NCBI GenBank assembly: GCA_000620945.1
Contig: JHZO01000004.1
Span: forward strand, 558,001 to 622,000
Direction of reading: 5' to 3'
DNA: 64,000 bases
DNA from: [Clostridium] viride DSM 6836
GTDB lineage: Bacteria; Bacillota; Clostridia; Oscillospirales; Oscillospiraceae
How positions within the stretch are numbered: the first letter of the stretch is position 1; each line of letters starts with the position of its first letter. Below are positions 26,897 to 34,128 of the stretch, piece after piece. The position numbers were made by a program, and so were the translations under genes. The notes below the pieces were generated by a model. That model saw nothing but the letters and a program-made list of their open reading frames with translations. It did no database searches and was not told the origin of the DNA.

Positions 26897-27007
26897 ATGT
26901 GTGGTGCTTGCTGTCGTACCCGTTGTCGATGGTGTTGGTGTCCGTGTAGGTGTTGTTGGATGTGCTGTTGCTGGTGCCCGCACCGATGCTGTTGGGTTTG
27001 TCGCTGA
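26897..27007 (+). CDS. 36-residue Cys/Trp/Arg-rich microprotein
   Basis: ATG at 26897 follows GGGAGGG at good spacing. The frame has 36 codons and a TGA, and 20 bp later comes a strong terminator (27025-27066), so transcription and translation signals all fit. It encodes 16 Cys, 5 Trp and 6 Arg in 36 residues, starting MCGACCRTRCRWCWCPCRCC; there are no acidic residues and only one His. Cys spacing is mostly CC, CxC and CxxC, as in metallothionein-like metal thiolate clusters, but the Trp/Arg content is unlike known metallothioneins. A membrane-active disulfide-rich peptide is the other option. It is divergent from the DUF1259 gene. No family recognised. Confidence 0.65.
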   Translation: MCGACCRTRCRWCWCPCRCCWMCCCWCPHRCCWVCR

Positions 27008-27024
27008 TCTTTAAACCTTAAGCA

Positions 27025-27066
27025 AGGAATCCTTCCCTAATAAAACGGGGAAGGATTCTTTAATTT
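27025..27066 (+). terminator. Terminator after the Cys-rich microprotein
   Basis: An 11-bp perfect stem (27027-27037 with 27048-27058) followed by TTTAATTTT. Confidence 0.82.
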
Positions 27067-27168
27067 TAAAAATTTTCCTTCGACGGAATGCGCACATGGA
27101 AAATAATCCGCAAAAGATGGTCTATACTAAGACAAGCAGTGTAATCACTGCAAAAAGGAGGATCCAAC

Positions 27169-27435
27169 ATGAGTTTTATCGGATGGATTATCATCGGTGC
27201 GCTCGCTGGATGGATAGCTAGTGGTATTACAGGAAACAACCGTAGAATGGGACCTGTCGCGAACGTAACCGTTGGCGTACTTGGCGGTCTTCTCGGTGGT
27301 TTCGTAATGAACCTGATGGGTGGCTATGGAATCAATGGCTTTACCTTCTGGAGCTTGCTCATTTCAGTGGTCGGCGCTACCATTTTTCTTTGGATTGCGA
27401 ATGCCGTTTCCGGAAGAAGCACCGTAAAAGGATAA
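27169..27435 (+). CDS. GlsB/YeaQ/YmgE family stress-response membrane protein
   Basis: 88 residues with three membrane segments: IGWIIIGALAGWIASGI, NVTVGVLGGLLGGFVMNLMG and FWSLLISVVGATIFLWIANAV. This is the small transglycosylase-associated (Tag) membrane protein family, commonly induced by general or envelope stress; its molecular role is unknown. The ATG follows AAAAGGAGGATCC. A TATACT sequence at 27122 is a likely -10. Confidence 0.87.
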   Translation: MSFIGWIIIGALAGWIASGITGNNRRMGPVANVTVGVLGGLLGGFVMNLMGGYGINGFTFWSLLISVVGATIFLWIANAVSGRSTVKG

Positions 27436-27487
27436 CCAAAGCAAATCACATGAATTGCAGATTGTTACTGCGGGTCATGTCTTCAGT

Positions 27488-27521
27488 AGGAGCCTGTAGC
27501 GATCGGCTACAGGCTCCTTTT
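27488..27521 (+). terminator. Terminator after the GlsB/YeaQ gene
   Basis: A 13-bp stem (27488-27500 with 27506-27518) ending in a T-run. Confidence 0.82.
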
Positions 27522-27536
27522 AACTGTTGGCAACGG

Positions 27537-28082
27537 CTACACGGTTACATAAATGAATGCTGCCGCAACGACGGCGCCAAAGAGATTAAATAGCATGTCC
27601 GTGTTGGTATCCTTTAGTCCATGCTGTGATTTGCTAGAGCTCTTTGACTTGACATCGTGGCTAAATTCCAGTAGTTCAAAGATGACACCCAAGGTATTGC
27701 CCAGCAGAAAGACGAACACCGCAAGAAAGAGCGGGGATCCACCCATGGTCAAGAAGTGATCCAGCAAATAAAAGAACAGCAAGGAAAAGGCGAAGGAACC
27801 ATAGGCGTGGAGATAGCGATCAAAGGTGACGGAACGAAAGTACATCCGAAGGTACTGTCCCAAAAATCCACTGATGAAGGCGGCTGCCATAGCCAATAGG
27901 ATCGACCAGTACGGCACCTGCAAGCGGAAGAACAAAATCCAGAGAACCAGCAGGGAAAAAAACAAACCGGTATTGGTGACCGCCTTTGCCCGCACGGTCT
28001 CTTTCTGCCGGAAGAGTTTGATACTGGAATAGCTTAGCATGCCGACAAATAGAACAAACAAAATGAGCGTCAACCAGAACAT
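27537..28082 (-). CDS. Integral membrane protein, YjdF/DUF2238-like
   Basis: 181 residues with about six hydrophobic segments. The C-terminal FELLEF...HGLKDTNTDMLFNLFGAVVAAAFIY resembles the E...GLxDTxxDL...GA signature of YjdF/DUF2238-type membrane proteins. No enzymatic motif is visible and its role is unknown. ATG 28082 lies 7 bp after GAGGT. It is 38 bp downstream of the oxidoreductase gene on the same strand and probably co-transcribed. Confidence 0.6.
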   Translation of the reverse strand: MFWLTLILFVLFVGMLSYSSIKLFRQKETVRAKAVTNTGLFFSLLVLWILFFRLQVPYWSILLAMAAAFISGFLGQYLRMYFRSVTFDRYLHAYGSFAFSLLFFYLLDHFLTMGGSPLFLAVFVFLLGNTLGVIFELLEFSHDVKSKSSSKSQHGLKDTNTDMLFNLFGAVVAAAFIYVTV

Positions 28083-28120
28083 CAAACGACCTCACTCTCG
28101 TTTTTACTTCTCTAAAGAAC

Positions 28121-29428
28121 TTAGGAAGGGTTTCTTCGGAGATCTCCAGTGGCTGGATTGTCGATCAGAACGCCCTGCTCGGTAAACCGGGAGCCGTGAC
28201 AGGGGCAATCCCACGAGTGCTCTTGCGCATTCCATTTCAAGGCGCATCCCATATGGGGACAACGCCTTGGGGTGGGAGTGAGCAAGTTTACCGTGGCTTC
28301 CAAGGCATTGGCCGCCAGTTGAGGGCGCAGAATGGATCGAGATGGAGAAAACACCGCTGCATAGGGGGATTCTTTGCCCATCACTAGATCGGTGAGAATT
28401 CTTGCTGCCACCATGGAGGAAGTCATTCCCCATTTATTAAAACCCGTGGCCACGTAGAAGTTGGGTGTATTTTTCGAGTATTGCCCGATATAGGGAACCC
28501 CGTCTAAGGTCATGCAATCCTGCGTGGCCCAACGATATCGTTCTTTGGCCTCAGGATAGTGTTTCTGAGCAAAATCAACCAGTTCATCCCAGTTGCCGCC
28601 CTTCTTTCCGGTGCGATGATCACCACCACCAATGAGAAGTAAGTTCTGATAGTTACGAAAGGACATGCCTTTTTGTGCCTCATCTACATACATTCCGTTC
28701 ACATCGGCTGCATTTTCTAAGGCTAAGACATAGGAGCGATGCTGGTATTGTTTTAAGAAGTAGCTTCCATGCTTATTAATGAAAGGGAAGTGGGTCGCCA
28801 CTATGATTTTGTCGGAGGTAATGGTGCCATGGTTGGTGACGGCACCCCGATCCGTTAACTCTTGCACGCTTGTATTTTCATAAATATTTAGGCTTGGCAT
28901 GATGGCAGCAACGAATTTCAGCGGATTAAACTGCGCTTGATTGGAAAAGCGGATGGCCCCGGCCGTGGAAAAGGGCAGAGGAAGCTGTTCTACAAACTCG
29001 GCAGGAAAGCCCAAGCGATCCACCGCTGCGACTTCGGATTCGATCTTATTGCGGTTATCCAAAGAGTAGACAAAGGCATCCTTCTCTTCGAAATCACAAT
29101 CTAGGTCACGGCACAGCGTTCGGTATTCCTCCAGTGCGGCTTGATTGGCTTGCAAATATAGTTGAGCCGATTCCACCCCAAACTGGCGAATGAGTTTATC
29201 ATATATCAACCCATGCTGTGAGGTAATCTTTGCCGTTGTGTTTTTCGTAATTCCACTGCAAACGGTGTCCGCTTCCACAAGGACATAGTTTACTCCGGCG
29301 TTTTGCAGCTGATAGGCGCAAAGAACGCCTGCCATGCCTCCGCCGATGATTAGGACATCCGTATGGATGGTTTGCTTTTGTGTCTTTTTACTTTTTAAGT
29401 TGGCTGTGGCCGACCAAACAGAATTCAT
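28121..29428 (-). CDS. FAD-dependent oxidoreductase with C-terminal Rieske domain
   Basis: A 435-residue fusion. Residues 20-60 hold the dinucleotide-binding site (TDVLIIGGGMAGVLCAYQL...VLVEAD) of the DAO superfamily; the last 60 residues are a Rieske [2Fe-2S] domain with CPHMGC and CPCHGSRF. The layout matches B. subtilis YhfW and related fusions whose substrate is unknown; the Rieske domain probably accepts electrons from the flavin. Start ATG follows AGGGTGATAGT. Confidence 0.88.
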   Translation of the reverse strand: MNSVWSATANLKSKKTQKQTIHTDVLIIGGGMAGVLCAYQLQNAGVNYVLVEADTVCSGITKNTTAKITSQHGLIYDKLIRQFGVESAQLYLQANQAALEEYRTLCRDLDCDFEEKDAFVYSLDNRNKIESEVAAVDRLGFPAEFVEQLPLPFSTAGAIRFSNQAQFNPLKFVAAIMPSLNIYENTSVQELTDRGAVTNHGTITSDKIIVATHFPFINKHGSYFLKQYQHRSYVLALENAADVNGMYVDEAQKGMSFRNYQNLLLIGGGDHRTGKKGGNWDELVDFAQKHYPEAKERYRWATQDCMTLDGVPYIGQYSKNTPNFYVATGFNKWGMTSSMVAARILTDLVMGKESPYAAVFSPSRSILRPQLAANALEATVNLLTPTPRRCPHMGCALKWNAQEHSWDCPCHGSRFTEQGVLIDNPATGDLRRNPS

Positions 29429-29583
29429 ACTATCACCCTACGTTATTATGTCTCCTCTGGATAAAATTATCAGAAATGTTTGTGCACCTAGGAAACTTTT
29501 TCGTCTTCATCCGTTGTATCCTGCCGCAAACAGAAGGGATCGTCGGTGAACGAGCAAAGGGCCCTGAAAATGGAAATGAAAAT

Positions 29584-29630
29584 ATAAAAAAACCGCCAGA
29601 TAAGAAATGATTCCTTACCTGGCGGTTTCC
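29584..29630 (-). terminator. Terminator after the EamA transporter gene
   Basis: A stem of about 18 bp (AAACCGCCAG... with CTGGCGGTTT, 29590-29628) followed on the minus strand by eight T. Confidence 0.85.
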
Positions 29631-29673
29631 TGTTTGATACTTTAGAAATTGGGGAAAGAAAGACAGGGTGCCA

Positions 29674-30564
29674 TTATACTTCGACTTTGTTTTTGCCAAA
29701 GGTATGTAGGATGGTTTTTACATTGCATTCTCCCCAGATTGCTCCACCAAGGATCAACGCGGCTCCCAAAACTTGAACTGGTTGTAAAATTTCATGTAAG
29801 AATAGAACCGAAAAGGCCACCGCGGAAAGTGGCTCGAGGTAGCCGCAAATTGCAACGGTCTGTACGGGGAGCTTGTCAAACGAGGAAAAATATAGATAGC
29901 AGCCAATGCCAGTATTGATCAAGCCTAGGATGAGAATCGGAATCCAATCGCTGGGTGAAACTTGGATGGAAAACCCTTGTTTACAAAGGAAGAATAGGGC
30001 GACGGTGAAAAAACTGATCAGTAGTTGGAGCATGGAGTTTTCCAAGCCTGTAATGCTCTTTGCTTTCTTATTGAATATTACCATGACGGCAAACATGAGG
30101 GCAGACATCCCACCGCAAAACAGACCCCAAGAGCTTTTGCCTTCGAATGCAACCTGTCCGTTCACCAGGAATATGCCACACAAGACCACAACAAATCCGA
30201 CAAGCTTTGGACGCGTGAGTGTTTCTTGGAACAGAAAGGGGGAGAGTACCATCACGATAATGGGCCCACAGTAGTAGGCCAGCGAAGCAATCCCAACTCC
30301 AATTTGCGCATAGGCCTCATATAAAAACATCCAGCTTGCCCCCATGGCGATACCTGAGCCGACCATGAACAAGGAATCGCGCTTGCTGCGAAGGAAGGTT
30401 AGGGTTTGGCGTGTAAAAAAGAAGATAATCAAGAGTAGAAGACTGCCGATAAGTGTTCGGAACAGGACAATTTCATAACTGGAAAGCGATATGAAGGTCG
30501 CGACAACTCCATTGGAACCAAAGAGGAGCAAGGAAAAAATGAACGTAGCATAGGTCTGTTTCAC
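29674..30564 (-). CDS. EamA/DMT-superfamily metabolite exporter
   Basis: 296 residues with ten predicted membrane segments in two EamA repeats. Typical features are TYATFIFSLLLFGSNGVVATFISLSS and FRTLIGSLLL in repeat one, and CGYLEPLSAVAFSVLFLHE in repeat two. The family exports amino acids, purines or other small metabolites; the substrate is not deducible. The start is GTG at 30564 after AAGGAGATCG. Confidence 0.85.
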   Translation of the reverse strand: MKQTYATFIFSLLLFGSNGVVATFISLSSYEIVLFRTLIGSLLLLIIFFFTRQTLTFLRSKRDSLFMVGSGIAMGASWMFLYEAYAQIGVGIASLAYYCGPIIVMVLSPFLFQETLTRPKLVGFVVVLCGIFLVNGQVAFEGKSSWGLFCGGMSALMFAVMVIFNKKAKSITGLENSMLQLLISFFTVALFFLCKQGFSIQVSPSDWIPILILGLINTGIGCYLYFSSFDKLPVQTVAICGYLEPLSAVAFSVLFLHEILQPVQVLGAALILGGAIWGECNVKTILHTFGKNKVEV

Positions 30565-30675
30565 AAAACGATCTCCTTCTTGAACAATCATAATGATAGT
30601 GTAGCATAATTCTATAGAACACAAAAGAAAATCTTTCGCATGAAACTCTTAATTCAATCGTTGATATGCAAAAAG

Positions 30676-30724
30676 ACCCTGTAACCATTGAGGCTACAGG
30701 GTTTCTTTCTAATCCGGGCGACAG
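30676..30724 (-). repeat. Distal degenerate copy of tRNA-Pro 3' end plus its terminator (att remnant)
   Basis: 30676-30703 is a hairpin (ACCCTGTAACC... with GGCTACAGGGT) and 30712-30724 reads ATCCGGGCGACAG, matching the terminator and 3' end of tRNA-Pro at 40912-40975. The preceding TTGATATGCAAA also matches the flank at 40898-40910. This marks the far end of the integrated region. Confidence 0.7.
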
Positions 30725-30905
30725 ATGTGTTAGCGTGTCTCAGGTCATGAAAGCGGAAATGAAAAACGTTTGTATATGTGGTCTCGTGTTTCAGCGACGA
30801 TATATTCACCTGTTCTTGGTTGGCTTTGTTTACTTGAATAGGTTTCGTTCCTTTAGTGGTAAGTGGCGATTCTTGGAGGCGTTAGGCCATCGGAACACCA
30901 ACTAG
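30721..30905 (-). pseudogene. Integrase remnant (degraded)
   Basis: The plus-strand text GTGTCTCAGGTCATGAAAGC (30737-30756) and CGACGATATATTCACCTGTTC (near 30795) match the integrase pseudogene at 34325 and 34412, with internal deletions and stops. It is a decayed C-terminal piece of a related tyrosine recombinase next to the distal att copy. Confidence 0.65.
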
Positions 30906-31009
30906 CCAGATTCACTACTTACTCGTTACCGCATTCGGAAATTTAGAATTTAAAATTTAAATTACATAGCACAGAACTTTCAGCAGAAACTGACGGGCCC
31001 AATAAAGCA

Positions 31010-31216
31010 TCACTTACCCATAGCAATTAAGCTGTGCGATATGTGGTCAGCAAGTTCGTTCAAAGATAGGCGGATTTCCTTGCAAAGTTCTTCACAAAGA
31101 GTCTTCACTTCAGTATTCGCATCGGAAGAGCCAATAGTGACAGCTACCCTCGAGGCAAACGAATCACCAACACCACCGAGTTGTGCTTGAAAATTATCGT
31201 ATAATTCCCAATCCAT
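31010..31216 (-). CDS. Small hypothetical protein of the island
   Basis: 68 residues starting MDWELYDNFQAQLGGVGDSF, from an ATG with GGGAGGTG upstream. The chain is mildly acidic and probably helical, with two Cys in TLCEELCKEI. No family recognised; its position among phage remnants suggests a mobile-element origin. Confidence 0.55.
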   Translation of the reverse strand: MDWELYDNFQAQLGGVGDSFASRVAVTIGSSDANTEVKTLCEELCKEIRLSLNELADHISHSLIAMGK

Positions 31217-31575
31217 ATTTTCACCTCCCTTCGCCCATACCATACCATTTTTAGCCATAAAGTACAAGGTGAAAAATAACCATACAATTTAATAAATCAT
31301 TAATAAGTTTAAGAACGAAGGGCCTCTTAAAATTGTGAAAGGAGCTGCCCCAATGCAATCAATCAGTAACTGTGACTGCTAAAAGATGGTCAAGGCTAAT
31401 CACGAAACCGCGCAGAAATGGCGCAGGTCGAACGCATATTTATGCTTTGCCGAGTAGCGAAGGCAATCGATTTCAATCGTGTGTTTTCTATGTTCGTTTA
31501 ACTGCAATGGCTGGCCGGGTTTTGACGTGGACAAGCGCTGTCGCGCATGCCCTAAAGTGGCGAATATCAGAATAG
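31217..31575. other. Stretch without a convincing gene
   Basis: Only an isolated AAAGGAG followed by a nine-codon frame (near 31340-31381) and short frames with no ribosome binding site were seen; a Cys-containing frame (about 31470-31618) has no start. It is probably decayed coding DNA. Confidence 0.4.
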
Positions 31576-31612
31576 AAAAACCGCCTCGGAACGGCAGTCC
31601 AAGGCGGCCAGG
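31576..31612 (-). terminator. Terminator after the 53-residue gene
   Basis: A 10-bp stem (CCGCCTTGGA with TCCGAGGCGG, read leftward) followed by TTTTTC on the minus strand. Confidence 0.75.
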
Positions 31613-31620
31613 AAACTAGG

Positions 31621-31782
31621 TTAGTGTTTTTTTAATTCAAAAATTCTATCCCGAGTTGCGATGTAACCAGCTTTCCACTTTTTTGCGGCTGCTTCGTCAT
31701 TGTCAGCTTTGGCACCTAAAAAACCAGTCTTAAAAACCTGCAGCTTAGTCTCTAGGAGCAAGATCGTACTTTTTTTGGTCAA
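31621..31782 (-). CDS. Small basic hypothetical protein
   Basis: 53 residues from a TTG at 31782, 8 bp after GGAGG. It reads TKKSTILLLETKLQVFKTGF, then GAKADNDEAAAKKWKAGYIATRDRIFELKK, mostly helical and basic. A well-formed promoter lies upstream (31815-31843) and a terminator downstream, so it is an independent transcription unit. No family recognised. Confidence 0.55.
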   Translation of the reverse strand: MTKKSTILLLETKLQVFKTGFLGAKADNDEAAAKKWKAGYIATRDRIFELKKH

Positions 31783-31814
31783 AAAATTGTACCTCCAAGT
31801 ATTCATTAATATAT

Positions 31815-31843
31815 AGTATACCACACTTTGTTTTAATAAGCAA
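31815..31843 (-). promoter_or_regulatory. Promoter of the 53-residue gene
   Basis: TTGCTT (31843-31838), 17 bp, TATACT (31820-31815), minus strand. Confidence 0.6.
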
Positions 31844-31859
31844 ACTAGAGGAAGGTTTC

Positions 31860-32042
31860 ATGGATTATGCGTATTTAAAAAGAAAAAGGCTGCCTTGGGA
31901 TGGGGACCCGGCAATCGGAATTGTACTGCCTGTGGATCTTGGGTTGGAAGATGTAAAGTCTAAGGCCACTCAGACTGCTCAGTACCAGATAAAAAGCAGG
32001 ATGATGATGGATCGGTTTTGGATTGAGGTAAAGGAAGATTAA
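31860..32042 (+). CDS. Small hypothetical protein
   Basis: 60 residues, start ATG after GAGGAAGG with 4 bp spacing. It begins MDYAYLKRKRLPWDGDPAIG and is divergent from the 53-residue gene. The DYAYLKRKRLPWDGDPAIGIVLP opening looks like a small phage-type protein, but no function can be given. Confidence 0.45.
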   Translation: MDYAYLKRKRLPWDGDPAIGIVLPVDLGLEDVKSKATQTAQYQIKSRMMMDRFWIEVKED

Positions 32043-32072
32043 TCACGACAAGCATAAAAAAATGCAAAAAAA

Positions 32073-32190
32073 TACCAGGGTCAGCCGCTACCCCGGAACT
32101 CCTTCAGTGCAGTCATCTACTGCTGACATGCTTCTGATCGTCGCCATAAAAGACTAAGTCGTCGATGTCGTTAAGATTCAATTTTACCAT
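32073..32190 (-). CDS. 25-residue peptide with its own terminator (tentative)
   Basis: ATG at 32190 follows AAAGGAAATGGAGA. The frame reads MVKLNLNDIDDLVFYGDDQK and stops at 32113 after 25 residues. A stem (CCGGGGT with ACCCTGG) and TATTTTTTT follow at about 32073-32096. It may be a truncated phage gene. Confidence 0.3.
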
Positions 32191-32230
32191 TCTCCATTTC
32201 CTTTCTCAAGATTCCGCAGGGGTGTAGGGT

Positions 32231-32254
32231 GAGACCGCCCCAAAGGGCGGTCTC
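32231..32254. repeat. Hairpin after the cold-shock gene, shared with the second csp locus
   Basis: GAGACCGCCC and GGGCGGTCTC flank CAAA. The same ACCGCCCCAAAGGGCGGT hairpin lies after the frameshifted cold-shock gene (35401-35420), where a T-run makes it a terminator. Here the T-run is absent. Confidence 0.6.
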
Positions 32255-32268
32255 CGAAAACCAATTAA

Positions 32269-32484
32269 TTAGGCAACATATACGTTAACGGCGCGAAGCT
32301 TTTTGGAATTCTTGGGATCGGTCTCGGTATCAAAAGTAACCTTTTGACCTTCTTCCAAGCTTTTGTATCCGTTCGTACCCTGGATTGCAGAGAAGTGAAC
32401 AAAAACTTCATCTCCGCCGTTGTCGTTTGAGATAAAGCCGAAACCCTTCTCGCTATTAAACCATTTTACAGTACCTTTATTCAT
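32269..32484 (-). CDS. Cold-shock protein (CspA family)
   Basis: 71 residues with both RNA-binding motifs, GFGFISND (RNP1, here KGFGFIS) and VFVHFSAI (RNP2), in a single OB-fold. It binds single-stranded RNA/DNA and melts mRNA structure in the cold. The transcript has a 5' UTR of about 110 nt from a TTGACT-N17-TATTAT promoter (32634-32606), containing an 8-bp hairpin (32541-32548 with 32559-32566), as in other cold-shock genes. It lies inside the island and has a frameshifted paralogue at 35427. Confidence 0.93.
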   Translation of the reverse strand: MNKGTVKWFNSEKGFGFISNDNGGDEVFVHFSAIQGTNGYKSLEEGQKVTFDTETDPKNSKKLRAVNVYVA

Positions 32485-32605
32485 CTTGGTACCTCCTCAT
32501 AGATGTTATTTCGGCGATAAAAGAAAATAAAAAAACACACACTTTGTCCAATCAAAATGACAAAGTCTGTGAAGAAAATAATCATATGTTCGAAATACAA
32601 TTATT

Positions 32606-32634
32606 ATAATACATGAAATAATGTCTAAAGTCAA
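32606..32634 (-). promoter_or_regulatory. Promoter of the cold-shock gene
   Basis: TTGACT (32634-32629), 17 bp, TATTAT (32611-32606) on the minus strand. Confidence 0.6.
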
Positions 32635-32705
32635 GAGAAAGTTTTAAGTTTGGTATGACAATTGATAATTGATTGTAAAAGAAGATAATACAGAAAGGAT
32701 GATGA

Positions 32706-32852
32706 TTGAGCAAACCTAGACATCGTTGGTGGGGGTATGTGAGGAATGTTGTATTGGTCAACACAGCAAATATAGTGTCGGTGGCACGGGGGGAGTTGGT
32801 TGCGCGCTGCACGGAGAAATACTATGCGGCACAATCGGACAATCTTCTTTAA
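32706..32852 (+). CDS. Phage-type small protein (RHRWWGYV motif), probably truncated
   Basis: 48 residues from TTG 32706 after GAAAGGATGATGA. It begins MSKPRHRWWGYVRNVV, a start that recurs in small proteins of Clostridium and Bacillus prophages, encoded near the late-transcription regulator. The rest (ARGELVARCTEKYYAAQSDNLL) looks shortened or rejoined. It ends 17 bp before the structured-RNA core. Confidence 0.5.
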   Translation: MSKPRHRWWGYVRNVVLVNTANIVSVARGELVARCTEKYYAAQSDNLL

Positions 32853-33045
32853 TGCAATATGATAAGATTATGCCGAATCGCTGAAAACTACATGGCTGAC
32901 GGAACAATCCGTCGCACGACCGACCGTGTGTGATAATCTAAGCGAAAAGAGGGGTCCGGCGCAATTCCGGAAGCGTCTGCTGAATGCAGGCCGAAACAAC
33001 TATAATTCGGCATCGGATGAAATAGTTCCGATGCCGAGTTTATTT
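32836..33045 (+). ncRNA. Candidate structured RNA, copy A
   Basis: A promoter (CGGACA 32836-32841, 16 bp, TATGAT 32858-32863) would start RNA near 32870. The core at 32878-32944 begins TCGCTGAAAACT and ends GTGTGATAATCTAAGCG, identical to copy B (36021-36079) at both ends but different inside. P1 is CGCT/AGCG; P2 here is ACATGG/CCGTGT. Two more hairpins (GACGGA/TCCGTC and CACG/CGTG) lie inside. The unit ends at a terminator (TCGGCATCGGA stem, 33007-33037, then GTTTATTT). There is no convincing frame inside. Confidence 0.6.
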
Positions 33046-33117
33046 AGTCACACAAGACGAGTTTGAGATCTATTATGTAGCAGGTACATCTACATGAAGT
33101 AATTGCAGCTCTCGTAT

Positions 33118-33150
33118 AAAGCCGTCAGGGGTATTGCACTTCTGGCGGCT
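33118..33150 (+). repeat. Hairpin shared with 36211-36248
   Basis: AGCCGTCAG and CTGGCGGCT form a 9-bp stem; a related GCCGTCA/TGACGGC stem follows structured-RNA copy B. It shows that the two remnants derive from related elements. Confidence 0.5.
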
Positions 33151-33158
33151 CCCCCTTT

Positions 33159-33232
33159 GGGTCGCTTACGCAAAGGAGCGTATCCGGCTCACAACCGGAC
33201 GGTTCTCGGTTCAAATCCGAGACGGCCCACCA
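33159..33232 (+). tRNA. tRNA-like gene, anticodon CAC (Val), atypical
   Basis: 74 nt that fold as a cloverleaf: acceptor GGGTCGC/ACGGCCC (one G-T wobble, one mismatch at the last pair), D-arm ACGC/GCGT with a very short 6-nt loop, anticodon arm TCCGG-CTCACAA-CCGGA, 5-nt variable loop, T-arm CTCGG-TTCAAAT-CCGAG, discriminator A and an encoded CCA. The loop gives anticodon CAC, which reads the Val codon GUG. The short D-loop and mismatch suggest a mobile-element or decaying tRNA. Confidence 0.55.
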
Positions 33233-33241
33233 AGGACTCCA

Positions 33242-33289
33242 GCCGCGGATCTGAATATAATATATCGCAGAATCCGCGGGAACGAAAGC
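33242..33289 (+). repeat. Inverted repeat after the tRNA-like gene
   Basis: CCGCGGATCTG and CGCAGAATCCGCGG flank a 12-nt A/T-rich loop (about 33244-33280). AGCCGCGGAT recurs at 33367. Function unknown. Confidence 0.4.
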
Positions 33290-33406
33290 AGCTCAGAGTC
33301 GGAGCAATCCTTCCTCTGGTTTCTCACGCTTCTTTTTCTACGCTATAATATGTACTGAGGCCAAGTAGCCGCGGATTGTTTCACGAAGTTGCCCGTGGAG
33401 TTAAAA

Positions 33407-33443
33407 AACTCCCCCTTAGCTTATCGGCTTGGGGGCAGTTTTT
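33407..33443 (+). terminator. Terminator-like hairpin
   Basis: AACTCCCCC pairs with GGGGGCAGTT (one bulge) and is followed by TTT. It could end the transcript of the tRNA-like region. Confidence 0.5.
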
Positions 33444-33504
33444 GCGGTTTTCTCATAGACACAACTCGCCACAAATTTACCTATACTATAGAGAGGTGAG
33501 TTTA

Positions 33505-33870
33505 GTGAAGAGCGAGGAGTTTTGGCCAGGGGAAAAGGTTTATATCTTGAATAACGATGAAGGGGTAAGCCCTGGTAAAGTTGGATTAATCTTAAACAAG
33601 TGGCGTGATACGCTTTATTTAATAAGAGCTAAAGATGATTCATTTCGTTTTTTGGACGCTACCGAAATTAGTTCTATAAATCCGGAACGACATAATATAA
33701 AGGTTGGAGAGATCGTAAAAGTGACAACAAGTAAGCATAATCATCCATATGCAAGAGAGGGTGATTTGTTTCGAGTTTATAAGATTGTGGAAGATGTGGA
33801 TTCATATGAAGCAAACGTCAATGGGGGTACCTACTTCTTCAACAACATGGAGCTAGCTCATTTTATGTAG
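33505..33870 (+). CDS. Hypothetical protein of the island
   Basis: 121 residues from GTG 33505, after GAGAGGTGAG. Two small beta-rich units are suggested: WPGEKVYILNNDEGVSPGKVGLILNKWRDTLYLIRA and KVGEIVKVTTSKHNHPYAREGDLFRVYKIVE, each with the G-x-V pattern of SH3/KOW-like barrels. No family is recognised. A/T-rich codon use differs from the chromosomal neighbours and fits a mobile origin. Confidence 0.6.
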   Translation: MKSEEFWPGEKVYILNNDEGVSPGKVGLILNKWRDTLYLIRAKDDSFRFLDATEISSINPERHNIKVGEIVKVTTSKHNHPYAREGDLFRVYKIVEDVDSYEANVNGGTYFFNNMELAHFM

Positions 33871-34025
33871 TTCCTTTATGTCAATAAATTACCCCTCCTT
33901 GGCTTTGCGAAGTTGTCCCATTTTGGGTCATGGATCCAGGTGTGATATATTGGAAGAATTCATAAAAAGTGTTTTGAGATCGTAAAGGTCAACAAAAGGG
34001 CAAAGCATCTAAAAAAGAATACAAA

Positions 34026-34089
34026 GAAACCCTGTAACCATCGAAGTTACAGGGTTTCTTTCTGGTCCGGGCGACAGGATTCTAACCTG
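34026..34089 (-). repeat. Internal att site: copy of tRNA-Pro 3' end plus terminator
   Basis: 34063-34080 (TGGTCCGGGCGACAGGAT) is identical to the tRNA-Pro 3' end at 40952-40969, and the match continues through TTCTAACCTG to 34089 with one mismatch. The upstream AAACCCTGTAACC/GGTT ACAGGGTTT hairpin (34027-34058) corresponds to the tRNA terminator. It separates two tandem island remnants. Confidence 0.85.
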
Positions 34090-34128
34090 TAAGAGAAACT
34101 AGTAAAGCCGTTGATACAGAAGGCGTTA

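Noticed and set aside
26675-26983. Minus-strand extension of the DUF1259 frame, Thr/Pro/Ser-rich
   Set aside because: It is antisense to the Cys-rich microprotein, low-complexity, and the ATG at 26674 has a clear ribosome binding site.
31372-31575. 67-codon plus-strand frame
   Set aside because: No ribosome binding site, very basic and no recognisable pattern; probably decayed DNA.
33103-33358. Two overlapping plus-strand frames of 74-81 codons
   Set aside because: They run across the tRNA-like gene and the inverted repeats and have no ribosome binding site.
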